NCBI GenBank assembly: GCA_964035795.1
Contig: OZ038320.1
Span: forward strand, 11,568,118-11,632,117
Direction of reading: 5' to 3'
Length of the DNA: 64,000 bases
Origin: Pterobdella sp. o SKG-2022
Lineage: Eukaryota; Annelida; Clitellata; Hirudinida; Piscicolidae
The position numbers and the translations under genes were made by a program. The notes below the pieces were generated by a model. That model made no database searches. It worked only from the letters and a program-made list of their open reading frames with translations, and had not been told where the DNA came from. Shown one piece after another: positions 24,517-37,200 of the stretch (position 1 is its first letter; the number at the start of each line of letters is the position of its first letter).

Positions 24517-25243
24517 TTATAAAAAAAAGTTAATGGCATAAATGGATGAGAGAATAAGGAAGAGAACAAGATGTGGACATGGTGAATGATGAATGGCAGC
24601 TGAGTAAGGTCTAATGAATGGAGGCTTGGTCACTATGCTCATGTATTGCTTGTAGAATTTAGTATCATCAACCTCTTTATTAAAAGAGTTATATTTTTTA
24701 TTGTGTGAGTTGAATGATGGTGCTTGCACGTTAGGGTGCTTGTTAAAATCATGACTGAAATGCTTATGAGTGTAATGTGGGGCTAACGGTTCATTGAAAG
24801 AGCTATCAGCATTTTTAAACTGATTGTTGTTGTTGAGGTTGAAGTTGCTCTGTTGATTAAACTTATTGAATCGATCATAACTTCGATGGGTGTTGTCGAA
24901 ATTAGGAAACTTATCATAAGAGTTTGACCTCTCAGTCTCCATCAAGCCTCCACCCCCATGCAACTCATCCTCCAACTCTTCCTCATAGTACTCACCACTG
25001 GCGTAATAATCATCATAATCTTCATCTTCATCATCCTCTTCACTGTATTCTTCATTTTCTTCATTGTAAGTGTCATGAACTGGATCTTTGGTTGTCGTGG
25101 TTGTGGCTGTAGTGGTAGGGATCTTTGGTCTCTTCTTTTTACCCCTACCATGTTTTCTATCATGACTTTCAGAATAATATGATAGCCGATGAATCACCTT
25201 TTCTACATCCTTTTCTCTCTGCTTGTCTGTTTCCATGTCATCT
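24517..25243 (-). CDS. Glypican last exon: glycosaminoglycan site and GPI signal
   Basis: The last exon opens DDMETDKQREKDVEKVIHRL, then a basic RKHGRGKKKRPK, a Thr run, and a strongly acidic stretch with a single Ser-Gly in YYASGEYYEEELEDE, the expected heparan sulfate attachment context. A long Asn/His/Phe-rich spacer (e.g. NFNLNNNNQF) follows. The C-terminus is hydrophobic (LVLFLILSSIYAINFFL) with no charged tail, as in GPI-anchor signals; the cleavage site is probably near the YSAAIHHS residues. The stop is at 24519-24517. Confidence 0.85.
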
Positions 25244-28200
25244 CTAGAACTTTAGTTATATAAATAATGAGAATTCAACATGAATAGTTAACAACTTGAA
25301 TTAATACCAATAAAACTCATTAGAAAACATAAAAACAATTCTCATTAAAGAAAAATTTAAAAAACCTTGTTAATGTAAAATTCCAGCATTGGCTTGTTTC
25401 AATGGAAGCAAAAGAGCAAAAATTTTGGGGCATATTGGCAATGAAGTCTGTGGAGGTGAGAGCCTCCTTTTCGAAATGGTTTACAACTGACGCCTTGTCG
25501 TCTAACCACTTCACTTTTCTGACTTTCCTCTTCTTCTCTTCTAACTTGCGCAAAAACCTTTTGTGTCTAACTTCATGTTTGTGTTTGATTTCCTTGTGGT
25601 GTGCATGAATGCTTCTCTTCATTATCCTTATCCCACACATTTTCTCCAACTGGTTAAAATACGAATATTCATAGATAAATTTTCAAAAAAAAGATTGTAT
25701 ACGTGTTATTGGTTAGACACAAATAGTCAGTCATCACCTTTGAAGCTAAAGCCATTTATGAGGAAAACTGACGATGTAAAGTCACAAATAAAACAAATGA
25801 AGGATTTTAGATGCAAATAAGATCGACAACGTTGAGAAGTGCTCGCAAAGGTCAAGTTGATGAAAAGATAAAAATGCTTTATGTGTTTCGAATTTATGGA
25901 AATTAAATTTTATAGGCCTACTTGTGGAACATAATCGAATACTAGTATAAAACAAGATTCAAATTTCAATTTTATGGATGAGTTTTTATAAATATTCCAT
26001 GCTATATATGAAAATAATTTGAACATAAATTAAATGAATTTATAGAAGAAACTTGAGTGAAATAATAAATCTTTGTTATTTTGATCCTTCATCGTAGCAT
26101 TGCTACCAATCACATGCTAAGATAATTTTATAGCGAAACCAACACGCCACCAAGACATTAAACTAATTCAAAGTCATCACACTGCAGCATTCTCACGTTT
26201 TTAAATTTTCAACACATCTTGAAATACGCAAAAAAAGTTAAATTTATCGAGTTAAGTTTCTGTGACATGAATCAAGCGGGAACATCATGAAATTCAGACT
26301 CTTAACATAAATGTTTATTTAACAAATTCAATTGTCATATATCAAAATCAATAACCCTAGGAACGATATCATCTGGGTTTTCTTGGAAGTGCATGATGGC
26401 CTCGGAGATGGCAATGCTGAGTGGTCCCATGGTGCTCGCTAGGCTGGAAATGGGCGACTTCACCAGGTCGTACGTCTCTGATAAAGACTCTGTTGATGGA
26501 ATGCTAAGTCTTTAAATTCATTCATTACCATGCATTCTTTTAAAACATCTAAGCTGTTTGCATTAATAGATCTTCTAATGTAATAAAATCGCATATTGAT
26601 TAGTAAAAACTTTTAATTAAATGCACGCGATGTCTCAAAGTACGAACACTTCCATGAATAAAAATCCTCTAGTTTGATAGTATAATTACAGTTGAGTTTT
26701 CAAAGTTAATTTTTGAAATTTTTAGTTGCCTCAATTATGAATATAAAAGTTTAGAAATTTTGAAATGTTATGTTGCTGTCTTAATTACAAATACGAAAGT
26801 TTAAAAAGGTTTTAATGAGTGACTTTCAATACCTCGGTGCAAACTTATAAAATAACCCTTCAAAATGGTATCTGCGCCTATGACTCATGTAACATATCCC
26901 TGATGATGCATTGAAAATAGCCTCAAAAACTATTTGAAAAAATCAAACAGACGCGATGTGTGAAAACATTGCAAGCATTTCAAAATAAATCAACATATAG
27001 CTGTTTCTTGTGGCCTCGCCTTTGAAAACCTCATCCTCATGATGAATTCAAGACATTTTTGAAATATTTTGAACTTTTAAAAATAATTTGATGATCATAT
27101 TGATTTGAATAGTAAAAACGTCTTTGTATAAGACTATGGGAAAGTTATCAAAATGGATGTCATCGATCTTACGCGATAAAAATACAATTATGAAGGACGA
27201 GTGAAAAACTAATGAAATGGCAACATGTTACTAAGTTATAATACCTACATTTAAAAACTAGATTAAATAATTGATTCGAACATTACTTTTGTAATTTTTG
27301 GTTTTATTAGTATCGAGACAGATATGGTGGTTTATAAAAAACTTTAAATTACCAAACATCAAGCGTATTTAAGAGTGCCAATTATTTTTGACTAGGTAAA
27401 TATTTGTAATTCAAATAATTGGATGTGTTTAAGAAGTAACCCGTTGAAAGATTCATTATTATTTCTGGAAAAGAAAATTTTAAAACAACGTTTGCAAGCA
27501 ATTAAAACTTAGTTTCTATACTGAAAGGGGTTTTCTTTGAAATACCAAATCGCTTTGATCACCATTTCATAGGAGTTTAAACTTAAAAAGTAAGTAAAAT
27601 GTTTTGAATTTCATTATTCAGTACAATTTGAATGGCATTGACATTGGGGTTTCATTGAAGGCTGATGTATTTGATAGTATGTGTACATGCTCGTTTTGTT
27701 GATAAAACATAAGATTTCATTAAAAAAATTGTGCACTTAATGCGAAAGGCAATAGAACGTAACAAAATTTAATTAAGTTCATGCTCGAAAAACAAAGCTC
27801 GCTGTAAAAGAGAACGATTTGAAATATAAAACAGTGGTCTAAAACTTAACTTTACTGTTAATAAATAACACTACTGTTTTGATTTCAGAAGGTAAAAATT
27901 AACACTGAAACTTTAAAGACAATAAAATCCATAAGTAATAAGCTTCATAAATGCTTAATGATATAAAACATGAATAATTTGAGAGCATTATGTAATTCTG
28001 ACTAGTGCAAGATTACTTGCATATTGTTAAGTTGGGCAAGTGCATTAGTAGACAGAATAATAAATGTTAATCTCTCGAGGTTTAGGCATGTGATTCAAAT
28101 AACGAACTTCCACATTAATGCTGAATTTCTCAGTCAATGATCGAAGCATTTGAAATGAATGAATTTCCTCAAGCACCGGATTGAAATATTTCATGGGAAT

Positions 28201-31200
28201 TAAATAACTTATGTTTCGATTGAAAATTGATTAAAGATTAGTTTTAAAATAAAATATTTAATAAAACACTTGAAGCAATAAATGCCGAGTTCTGTATTCT
28301 GAATACACTTAAAATCGACACTTTTACGACTTTTTTCTAAAGAGTTTTCACGACTCGAGATGTTTGCTTCATGTCTTTTATATGCTTCAACATAAAATTG
28401 ATTCAGCCAAATGGCCATAAAATATAAAACAAACAAATAAAATAAACGAAATAAATCATTCTTAAAGAACATTTTAACTAAAATATAAATATATGCACGA
28501 AGTGTTTCAAAGATGAATTCTCGAGGGATTGCGAACAAGGGAATATAATGTAGTTGAACTCAAGTATTAAATGCATTTGAACATTTTATTGCATGAGTTT
28601 AGAATGCTTTAAACTTTCTCCATCTTATTTCGAATGAATTCAAAGCAATGCTAAATGGATAAAAAAACTAAAAACATTAAATTAACCAAACACCAAATTA
28701 ATTAAATTTTAAAACGAAATATATCATTTCACGAAGTTATGATTGAAAAATTGAAGCTAGATAATTCAGCAGGTACAAAACGAAATAAACACGGTTAGTG
28801 CAAGCTTTAAGCATATGCTTCGTCTCTAAATCATTATGAACCCAATAACATCACATTTCAACCCCGGTATTACTCATATTTTGTAAAAATAAAAAATATT
28901 TAACTGTATACATTAAATGAAAATAATATTTTAGAATAAGTTTAAACCCGTGCTTCATAATTTAATAGTCAAAAGAAGTGAAAAGACAAGTGAGACAAAA
29001 GATAATAACGGTCTAAAAAAATCTAATAATAGAAATGAAAATATTTATTCATCAAAAATCCCAGAACAACTTTGAAATGTTAAAGCTATTGTTTGAAGAA
29101 ATCAATCTCAGTATCAGTATCATTTTATTATAGTTAGCATCTTTCCCTTTTCCAAGGGGTCACTGACTTTTTTCCATGACCTAACCTTCTCTCTCGATTT
29201 CACCCTTTCATAGACGCCTTCGAAACCTACCCCAAGCCTACGACAAAGGTTTTTCATGATACTTTTTCAAGCTAACCTTGGCCTTCCCCTTCCTCTACTA
29301 CCTTCAACTTCAAACCTCCACGCCTGCCTAACACAATCATCATCCCTTTTTCTTACATGACCCAGCCATCTCAAACTTCCTTGTCTCACCACTTCAACAA
29401 TCTTACTAACCAAACCCAATCTAACCATCAACTTCTTTGTACTCACACCATCAGCTAGCTGCACACCAGACATCATTTAAAGCATCCGTTTTTCTGCTCT
29501 TCTCAAAATACTCTCTTCAACGGACCTTACCACCCAAGTTTCTGAGCCATATGTCATGACAGGCCTCACACGTCTTATAAAATTGTTCTTTGATATTCCA
29601 TGTGTGTCTTTTACCACGTAACATAGAAGACATACTGTTGAATGCCTTCCAGCCCAGCCCTATCCTGCGTGTAAACAGCTAGCTCACTTCCTCCTCCACC
29701 ATTCATATTATCCCCTAGATAACAATAACTATTCACCTTCTCCAACTCACTCAAACAACTATTTGAACCATTCATACAAACCCTACATTCAAAATTCCCA
29801 TTCATCCTACAAGAAACTCTCTTTACCCTAGCACACCGCGCATGAACCCACTTCTTACATGTCTTGCAACTCACACAGCCCCCTTACCACACACACCACA
29901 TGGATCAATCTACCACCACTCTCCATAACTTTTGTTTTACCAAGAATAACCTTTAATCCTTTCCCTTCAAAAACTGTTTTCCAACGGATGAATTGTGCTT
30001 CCAGTCTCTGCCATCAAGACCAATTCATCCGCATAAAGCAGTTCATATAAGTCACCTTTTCTTCCGTCTTCAGACAATACATCTAGCACTATTGAAAACA
30101 AAAACGGTGAAAGAACCGATCCTTGATGGATACCTACACCAACATCAAATTCTTCCGAGTATCCACGTCCAACCTGAACCCACGTTTATGCTTCTTTGTA
30201 CATCGACATTACTGCCTGAACCAACCTTTCTAGGACCAACTACTTTCTCAGCACACATTCAATCACCTTTCTCAACACCCGATCAAAAGCCTTCTCCAAA
30301 TCAACAAAACAGATAAAAAGCTTTCTATTCTTTTCAAGGTAGCTTTCCTGCATTCTCCTAAGAATATAAATAGTGTCTGCTGTGCTTCTGTTAGGCATAA
30401 AACAAAATTGCATTTGGTCAACTTTCATTGACCTTCTTAACCTATTTAACAACTTTTCCACCACTCTCATACCATGCCTAAAAGCTTTACACCTCGATAG
30501 GTCGCACAGTCAGTAACGCTACCTTTTTTCTTATAAATGGGAACAACTGTACTCGTCCTCCAGTCATGAGGCGTATCCTTTCTATCAAGGATTTCATTTT
30601 CTATTCGCAATATAACTTGCTTCCCATGTGGAGTAGCAGCCGGGTGCTCCTTGACGATTCAAGTTGGTCTACTGGCCTTACCATTTTTCATGATCCCTAG
30701 TGCTCTCACCACTTCGATCATAGCAAATTGTTCCATGGGACCTTCAACCACTTCTACATTTACCATTCAATCCCACGGATTCTCCTCATTCATGATGGCC
30801 TCCATGTGCTCCTTCCACACTCTCTTGCAACCATCCTCGGCAAATACAGCCTTTCCATTTTTGTCTCTAATGAAGTAACTACATGCTAAGTCACTTTCTT
30901 CTTTCTTCATCATTCTTATTCTACGGAATAAGACATTTCTGTCATTCCGTATCTCCTCCATCTCTTTCACCGCCTCTTTCTTCATTGTCTCAGCAACAGC
31001 TTTCTTGGTTTTTTTTATCAGAGACATAACGGGATTTATTTTTCCTGGATGGGAGTTGTTTCCACCTCCGGAAACTTCTTCTTTTCAGTGATGGCTTTCT
31101 GCACATTTTGATTCCACCACCAAGTTTCACCCTGCTGAGGCCTACCTCTACTCACTCCACAAATTTCTTCAGCAGCTTTTAAAGCATAAGTTTTATATTT

Positions 31201-34200
31201 CAGCCATGAAATTCGTTTACAGCTTTTTCGTTACAAAACTTCCATATTTTCTGAAAATTTTGCTTTTACCTCATCGTTCAAGAGCTTCCATACTTTTGGG
31301 CGAAATACTTTACCGACATGGCTTTGTTGGATTTTCCTAATCCATCTTCCATCTAAAACCACTTTCAATAATCTGTGTTGGAGCTCACCCCCAATTGCTC
31401 TCACATCCTTCAAAAAATTTTCTTTGACTACCCTTCATCAACACAAAATCTATTTCTGTCCCACTACACCCTCCATTAAAAGTAGCCTTCCTATTATACT
31501 TCTTTTTAAACCAACTATTACCCACGAAAATACCCTTTTCAACACAAAATTCTAACAGCAATCTACCCTCCACGTTTCTCTTGTCTATTCCAAAACCTCT
31601 ATGAACACTTTCAAACCCATCAAACTCTTTGCCAATATGTCCATTGAAGTCTCTTAAACAAATCAAAACTTCATTATTATTTTCCACTTCACACCCTCTT
31701 GCCATCTCCTCATAAAACTTCTCTTTTCCACTCATCGATCTTCCACATTGTGTGGCATAAGCGCAAACAATTCTTTCTACCTTTTTACCATTACCCTATC
31801 TGATATCTTATTTATTCCCACAAAATTCATACATAAATCTTCTCTAGCTAATATTCTTACACAACCTATCTTATTTTCATTACCAGACCACCATAGTTTA
31901 AGCCTCCTACCTAAACTACCTAAGAGTTTCGAACCCATACCTCTCCACCTCACTTCTTGGATGCAGCAAATACCAACCTCCCTCTTCAACAACTCCATAC
32001 TCTTCCCATTTAATGATCCAATATTAAAACTACCAAAAAAAAGACCTCCCAAAAGAACAAAAAGAAGAAAAAGAAGAATGCCCAGGCATTCTTAGCACCC
32101 TCTGCCCATTCAAGAGCTACTGGAAACTGAGGGCCATTGCTTTTTTATGTATAATAATGAAAATTTGTTGGAGGAAAAGAAGTGCGCAATAGAGCATGCT
32201 CTTGCTTCCATCGCATAGCACATGTTTCATGACTTTAAATAGCAAAATAAAAATGCAGCTGAATGAACTTGTTAATTTACAAACATTTCATTTTATATCT
32301 GCAAGTCATGTTTAATATAGCGAGTAAAGTGAAAAGTGACAGAAATCAAACTCTATTACGTATATATCTATACTTTTGAAAAATCATTTATAAATTTCTA
32401 AAATATGAATTTAAAATATCAAACACGAAAACTCACTGATGTAGCTGTTCCATCGAGAGTTGACTTGTTGCATGTGGGACAGGCACGAAGACAGGACATT
32501 GACACATGTGTTGTGGCAAGGAAGCAGGCTGGCGGTGATGGAGCATTGCTGACAAAACATCAACTTCATCATATCCAACCTACATTTCTCTTCCAACTTC
32601 ACCTGATAATTGTCCACATGTCATGAAAATTCAAGCTTTAAAGACGAATTAGCGTTAGCATAAATTCCTATCACAGAATATGGAAATGTTGTAAAAAATG
32701 GCTTCCATGATTTATAGTCGAAGAGAACTTATGATTAAGATGGATGCTGGAATAACGAAAAATCAAAAAAGCCATCAAGCAGACAATATACTTCAAAAAA
32801 ATCATAAAAACTGCCTTGCTTCCATGAAACATGTTATGTAAAACACCTATGACCCATGGGAGTATCATTTACTAAGATTTTCAAGGAATATATACAACCC
32901 AACGCGAGACTATCTGATTATGCGTGATTTAAACGGCCTTTTATGCAGTTGACAAACTGAAATATTACGAAAAGATTTTTCTCTGTCAAAGAAGATTCAT
33001 TAAATAACTTTGCTTAAACTTTCGGTTTTATTGCTCAATACTACAAAATCAAAAACCAGGGTTTTTTCAAATGAATTAAAATTTGATAAGTTCAACAAAT
33101 GGAATAAAATTTAAAAAAGATGTGGAATGCAACTAAATGAATGGAGAATATCACTAAAACAAACAAATCCATCCAAAAAGCAGGGAGAATGACAGGCCAT
33201 ACGTAGGGGATAATTTTGAGCAAACAAGATTTAGTTTGTTCAGTTAATCCTATCAAACAAGAGCGACCATTTCTATTTATGCACGTGTGTGTGAGCCATT
33301 AAACGAAGATAAATGCCAGAAAAAATATTAATATCAGAAATAAAACTTTCGTAAAGAACTGATAACAAGGAAGTTAATTCGTCTTTCAATAACTAGAATA
33401 ACATTTTTTAAATGCCTGCTCCAATGAAAAAAACTGGAATAATATATTTTTCATAAAAAACTAAGTACACGTGAAAATGAAACCTTGAACAGGGCATTAA
33501 GAACAAGCTTTCCATGGTTTAATGTGCTGAGAAATTTTTGAGCCACACTGAATGATTTCTGAATATCGTTACGCACCTATTTGTTGAAACATATTGTATT
33601 ACAAAAAACCTGAATTGTATTGAATTAATGCTTTAAACATGTCACGTCAGCTTGATACTTTTGAAAGGAATTTATTTATATCGATCGATGGTTTTACTTA
33701 TTTAAACAAACGAACTTTGAGCGGGGTGTCTTCAAATGTTCTTGCGTCGTTCATGTGCTTCTTAAGACATATTTCCAACCTGCTATACGCATAAACATAC
33801 AAGCTTTGAGTGAGCTCATTGTACAAAACTTGAAAACTATTGAAAAAATATCATTCAAGTACAAATACTTGTTATAGTTGGAAGATGAAATTTTTTGGCC
33901 TGGGAAAAGATTGATTATCTTCCACATGAGTTCCTCAAAGAATCGATCGACAGTATCTTCAGGCTGCTGCAGTTTGTGTGACGGTCTTGAAATCCTTGAT
34001 AAATCCAAATGATCCGAAAGTTTCTTATAAAACTGTGAAAAAATGGCAGAATTGCTGAGGTATAGCTCGCCGTATGTGCGATCATACATGTCATGCAAGT
34101 CGTTGTAGGAATTGTTGATTTCCTCAATAAACATACCTGAAATGTAGTGGGTACATGTTAGGAATTTTGGATTTTTCAAAGAGGATTCCATTATGAAACG

Positions 34201-37200
34201 ACTATTTTCTGAAAAATTCAACGAAGTTATTACATTGCCTTGTTTGAATTCACATATAATCTAAAATGAAAAAATATTCAAAAAAAACTGCGGAGACAAT
34301 GATGAAATCGAAGCGATAGAAGCGGAAAGTGGATTAATCAAATGGAAAGGATAAGGTTTCTCTAGATCATCTGTTATCAATCAATCAATCAAATCCTTTT
34401 TATAGCCCGTTTTCCTTTACCAAGGGTTGGGCTTTTTGAAAGTTCTATCTCGAAGTCTGCCTTTCCATTCAGAGCGATCGAGTGGATCCGCACAAACCAT
34501 GTCTAGCTTTCTTTTATCATTCAATATGACCTCATTCCAAGTCTTTTTGGGTCTACCAGGCTTCTTGCAAGTATCTAAATCAAACTTTCGCACCTGAGAA
34601 ATCCAACCCACGCTACGCTCTACATGTCCGAACCACCTCATCCTGCTTGTACAAAGAATTACCTCAACATCCCGAATGCCAAGTTTTGAAAGAAGAGAAT
34701 GAGAACAAACGTTATCATTCGTTTTGATGTTGCACATGCAGCGAATCATGGCAAGGTCATTTCGTCTAAGGCGGTTCAATGTGGAAACTGTAACGGGCCA
34801 TGTTTCAGCAGCATGTAACATAGCTCTTCTGACACAGGTTGAATAGACACGGCCTCTGGTCAATAATGATAAATGACGATTATCAAGGAGTGGAAGAAGT
34901 TGGCGAAATTTATTGAAGCAAGCTCACATCCACCACCTGTAGATATCACATCTCCAAGATAGCAGAACTCTGGGACAACTTCCAGTTTTTCATCACCAAT
35001 ATTCACTTCCTTCACTAATCAACCATCAACAGGCCGTGCTGTACCAAGGCAACGAGCGCATCGGAAGTTAAGATCCGAAGTTAGAGAGCCTTTTATGCCG
35101 CTGCATTTCTTGTGTACCCATTGCCTGCAGCCTCCACACCTGCTTGGCATACACCACAAGGATACTTTCCAGATTTTCTCAACACATTAAGGTTTGAACC
35201 AGAAACCATTAGCTTTGTCTTACCCATATTCACCCTCAACCCCTCTTTCTCCATCTACGATCTCCATGTTCTCAACTTCACTAATAGTTCATCCATGGAC
35301 TGAGCACTTACCATTAAGTCATCAGCATACAAGATCTCCCAAAGGCAACCTGTACGTAACTCCATAGATAAAGCTTCCAGCACAATAACAAAAAGTAATG
35401 GACTAAAGACAGAACCTTGATGGACACCTACCCGAACATCAAACGAGTTGCTATACTCATCACCAACTTTCACCCTACTTTTCACTTCCTTGTACATGGA
35501 TTGTACAATTCTCACAAGCCATTCATCAATTTTCAATTTACGCATACTCCACCAAATCACTTCTCGTGGCACTCTGTCAAAGGCTTTCTCCAAATCAATG
35601 AATGCTAAGTAGAGGGGCTTACCAGGAACCAGATGCTTTTCCTGTAACTGACGGAGGATAAATATGGCATCAGTTGTACCCCGACCTTGCATAAAGCCAC
35701 ATTGCATATCATTAATCACCACTCTCTGTCTGATAAAACCTTCCACTACGCGCTCCAAAAACTTCATAACCTGATCAATTAACTTCAAACCCCTATAGTT
35801 AGACCTGTTTAAAGCATCACGTTTACCCTTATATACACTATGTGATTTTCCTGCCACTCAGACGGTATACGGTTGTCAAAAATGATGTCTTCAATGAGAT
35901 CTCGAATCATACTAGCACCACTTGAATCTGCGGCCTTAAAGGACCCGCTGTTTTCCCAAGGCTCATCTTATTAATGGCCTTTCTAACCATTGCTGTAGTG
36001 ATAGGTTTGCTGGGACATTCCACGGGATAGACTTCGGACAAACCACCTGGATTCCATGAAAACTCCACATTGAAAAGATGCATATAATGCTTTCTCCATG
36101 CTTCTTTTTTGGAATCAACATCCAAAGGCATTCGGCCATTATTATTTCTCACCGGTTTATCCCCAATGATGTCCTGGTTCTCTCGCCGCATTTGCTTAGC
36201 CAGTCGATATATCTCAACAGATCTGGGATTGATTTTTTTGAACGCAATCTTCTCAGCATCAGTTTTGGCTATGTGTATAGCGAGGTTGGATGCACGTTTA
36301 GCCGCCTGATAAGCATCTATGTCTCCTCCTTTTTTCCATACTTTGAAACATTTGCGTTTGTGGGACAGTTTGCTGCATCTTGTTATTCCACCACCAAGTC
36401 TGCCTCTTCCAGGTATGTTTTGCAGAGACTCCAAAAACCTGTTTTGTAGCATAAATCAAATTGTTTTTCAGGTACTTCCAACGTTCATCCAAAGTTTTAC
36501 CAGTTTCATTTCCTTGGATTAATGCATTGAAAAAATTCGAAAATTTCACTTGATTTCCAAAGTCTTTTAGTTTCCAGACTTTTATACAAGGAACAAAGCT
36601 TCTTTTGGGGTGAGCATGAGTGCAAACCTTGAAGTCACCAACCACCAGTCTATGCTGTGTTGCAGACTCCTCCCCAACAATGACTATTTTTCTAAAGCTT
36701 CCTTTATACAATATGTAGTCAATTTGGGTTTTACAATCTCCTGACTGGTATATAACCAGATGTGCAAATTTTTTCTTGAGTCAGGAGTTACCAACAACCA
36801 GCTCATTGGCAACAGCAAATTCCAGCAGTCTTTCACCTTCATGGTTTCTTTTTCCCAAACCCTGTCCACCATGCACATTCTCAAAAGCAGTAGAGTGTGA
36901 TCTTGTATGGCCATTCCAGTCTCCACTTATGATTAGCTGTTTCGAAGATGAAACTCTACCTATGGTGGATTGAAGCGCATAATAGAATTGATCTTTTACA
37001 CTCTCACTAAGGTTAGTGAGATTCCAATTATTATATTTATAATAAAAGCAAATCATACAAAATTTAATTTGAAAAATAATTGAAAGATATTTTTCAGATG
37101 CAAAAGGATTTAATTCAAACAAAATAAATTGATTTTGAAATTATTTTTCATAAAGCTTTCAGTTAGATGTTTAACTTGTTGAAAAAACTAAATTCCTTCA

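Noticed and set aside
24924..25182. Several plus-strand open frames opposite the glypican last exon
   Set aside because: They are shadows of the acidic glypican frame (strings of Ile, His or Leu from the complementary repeats).
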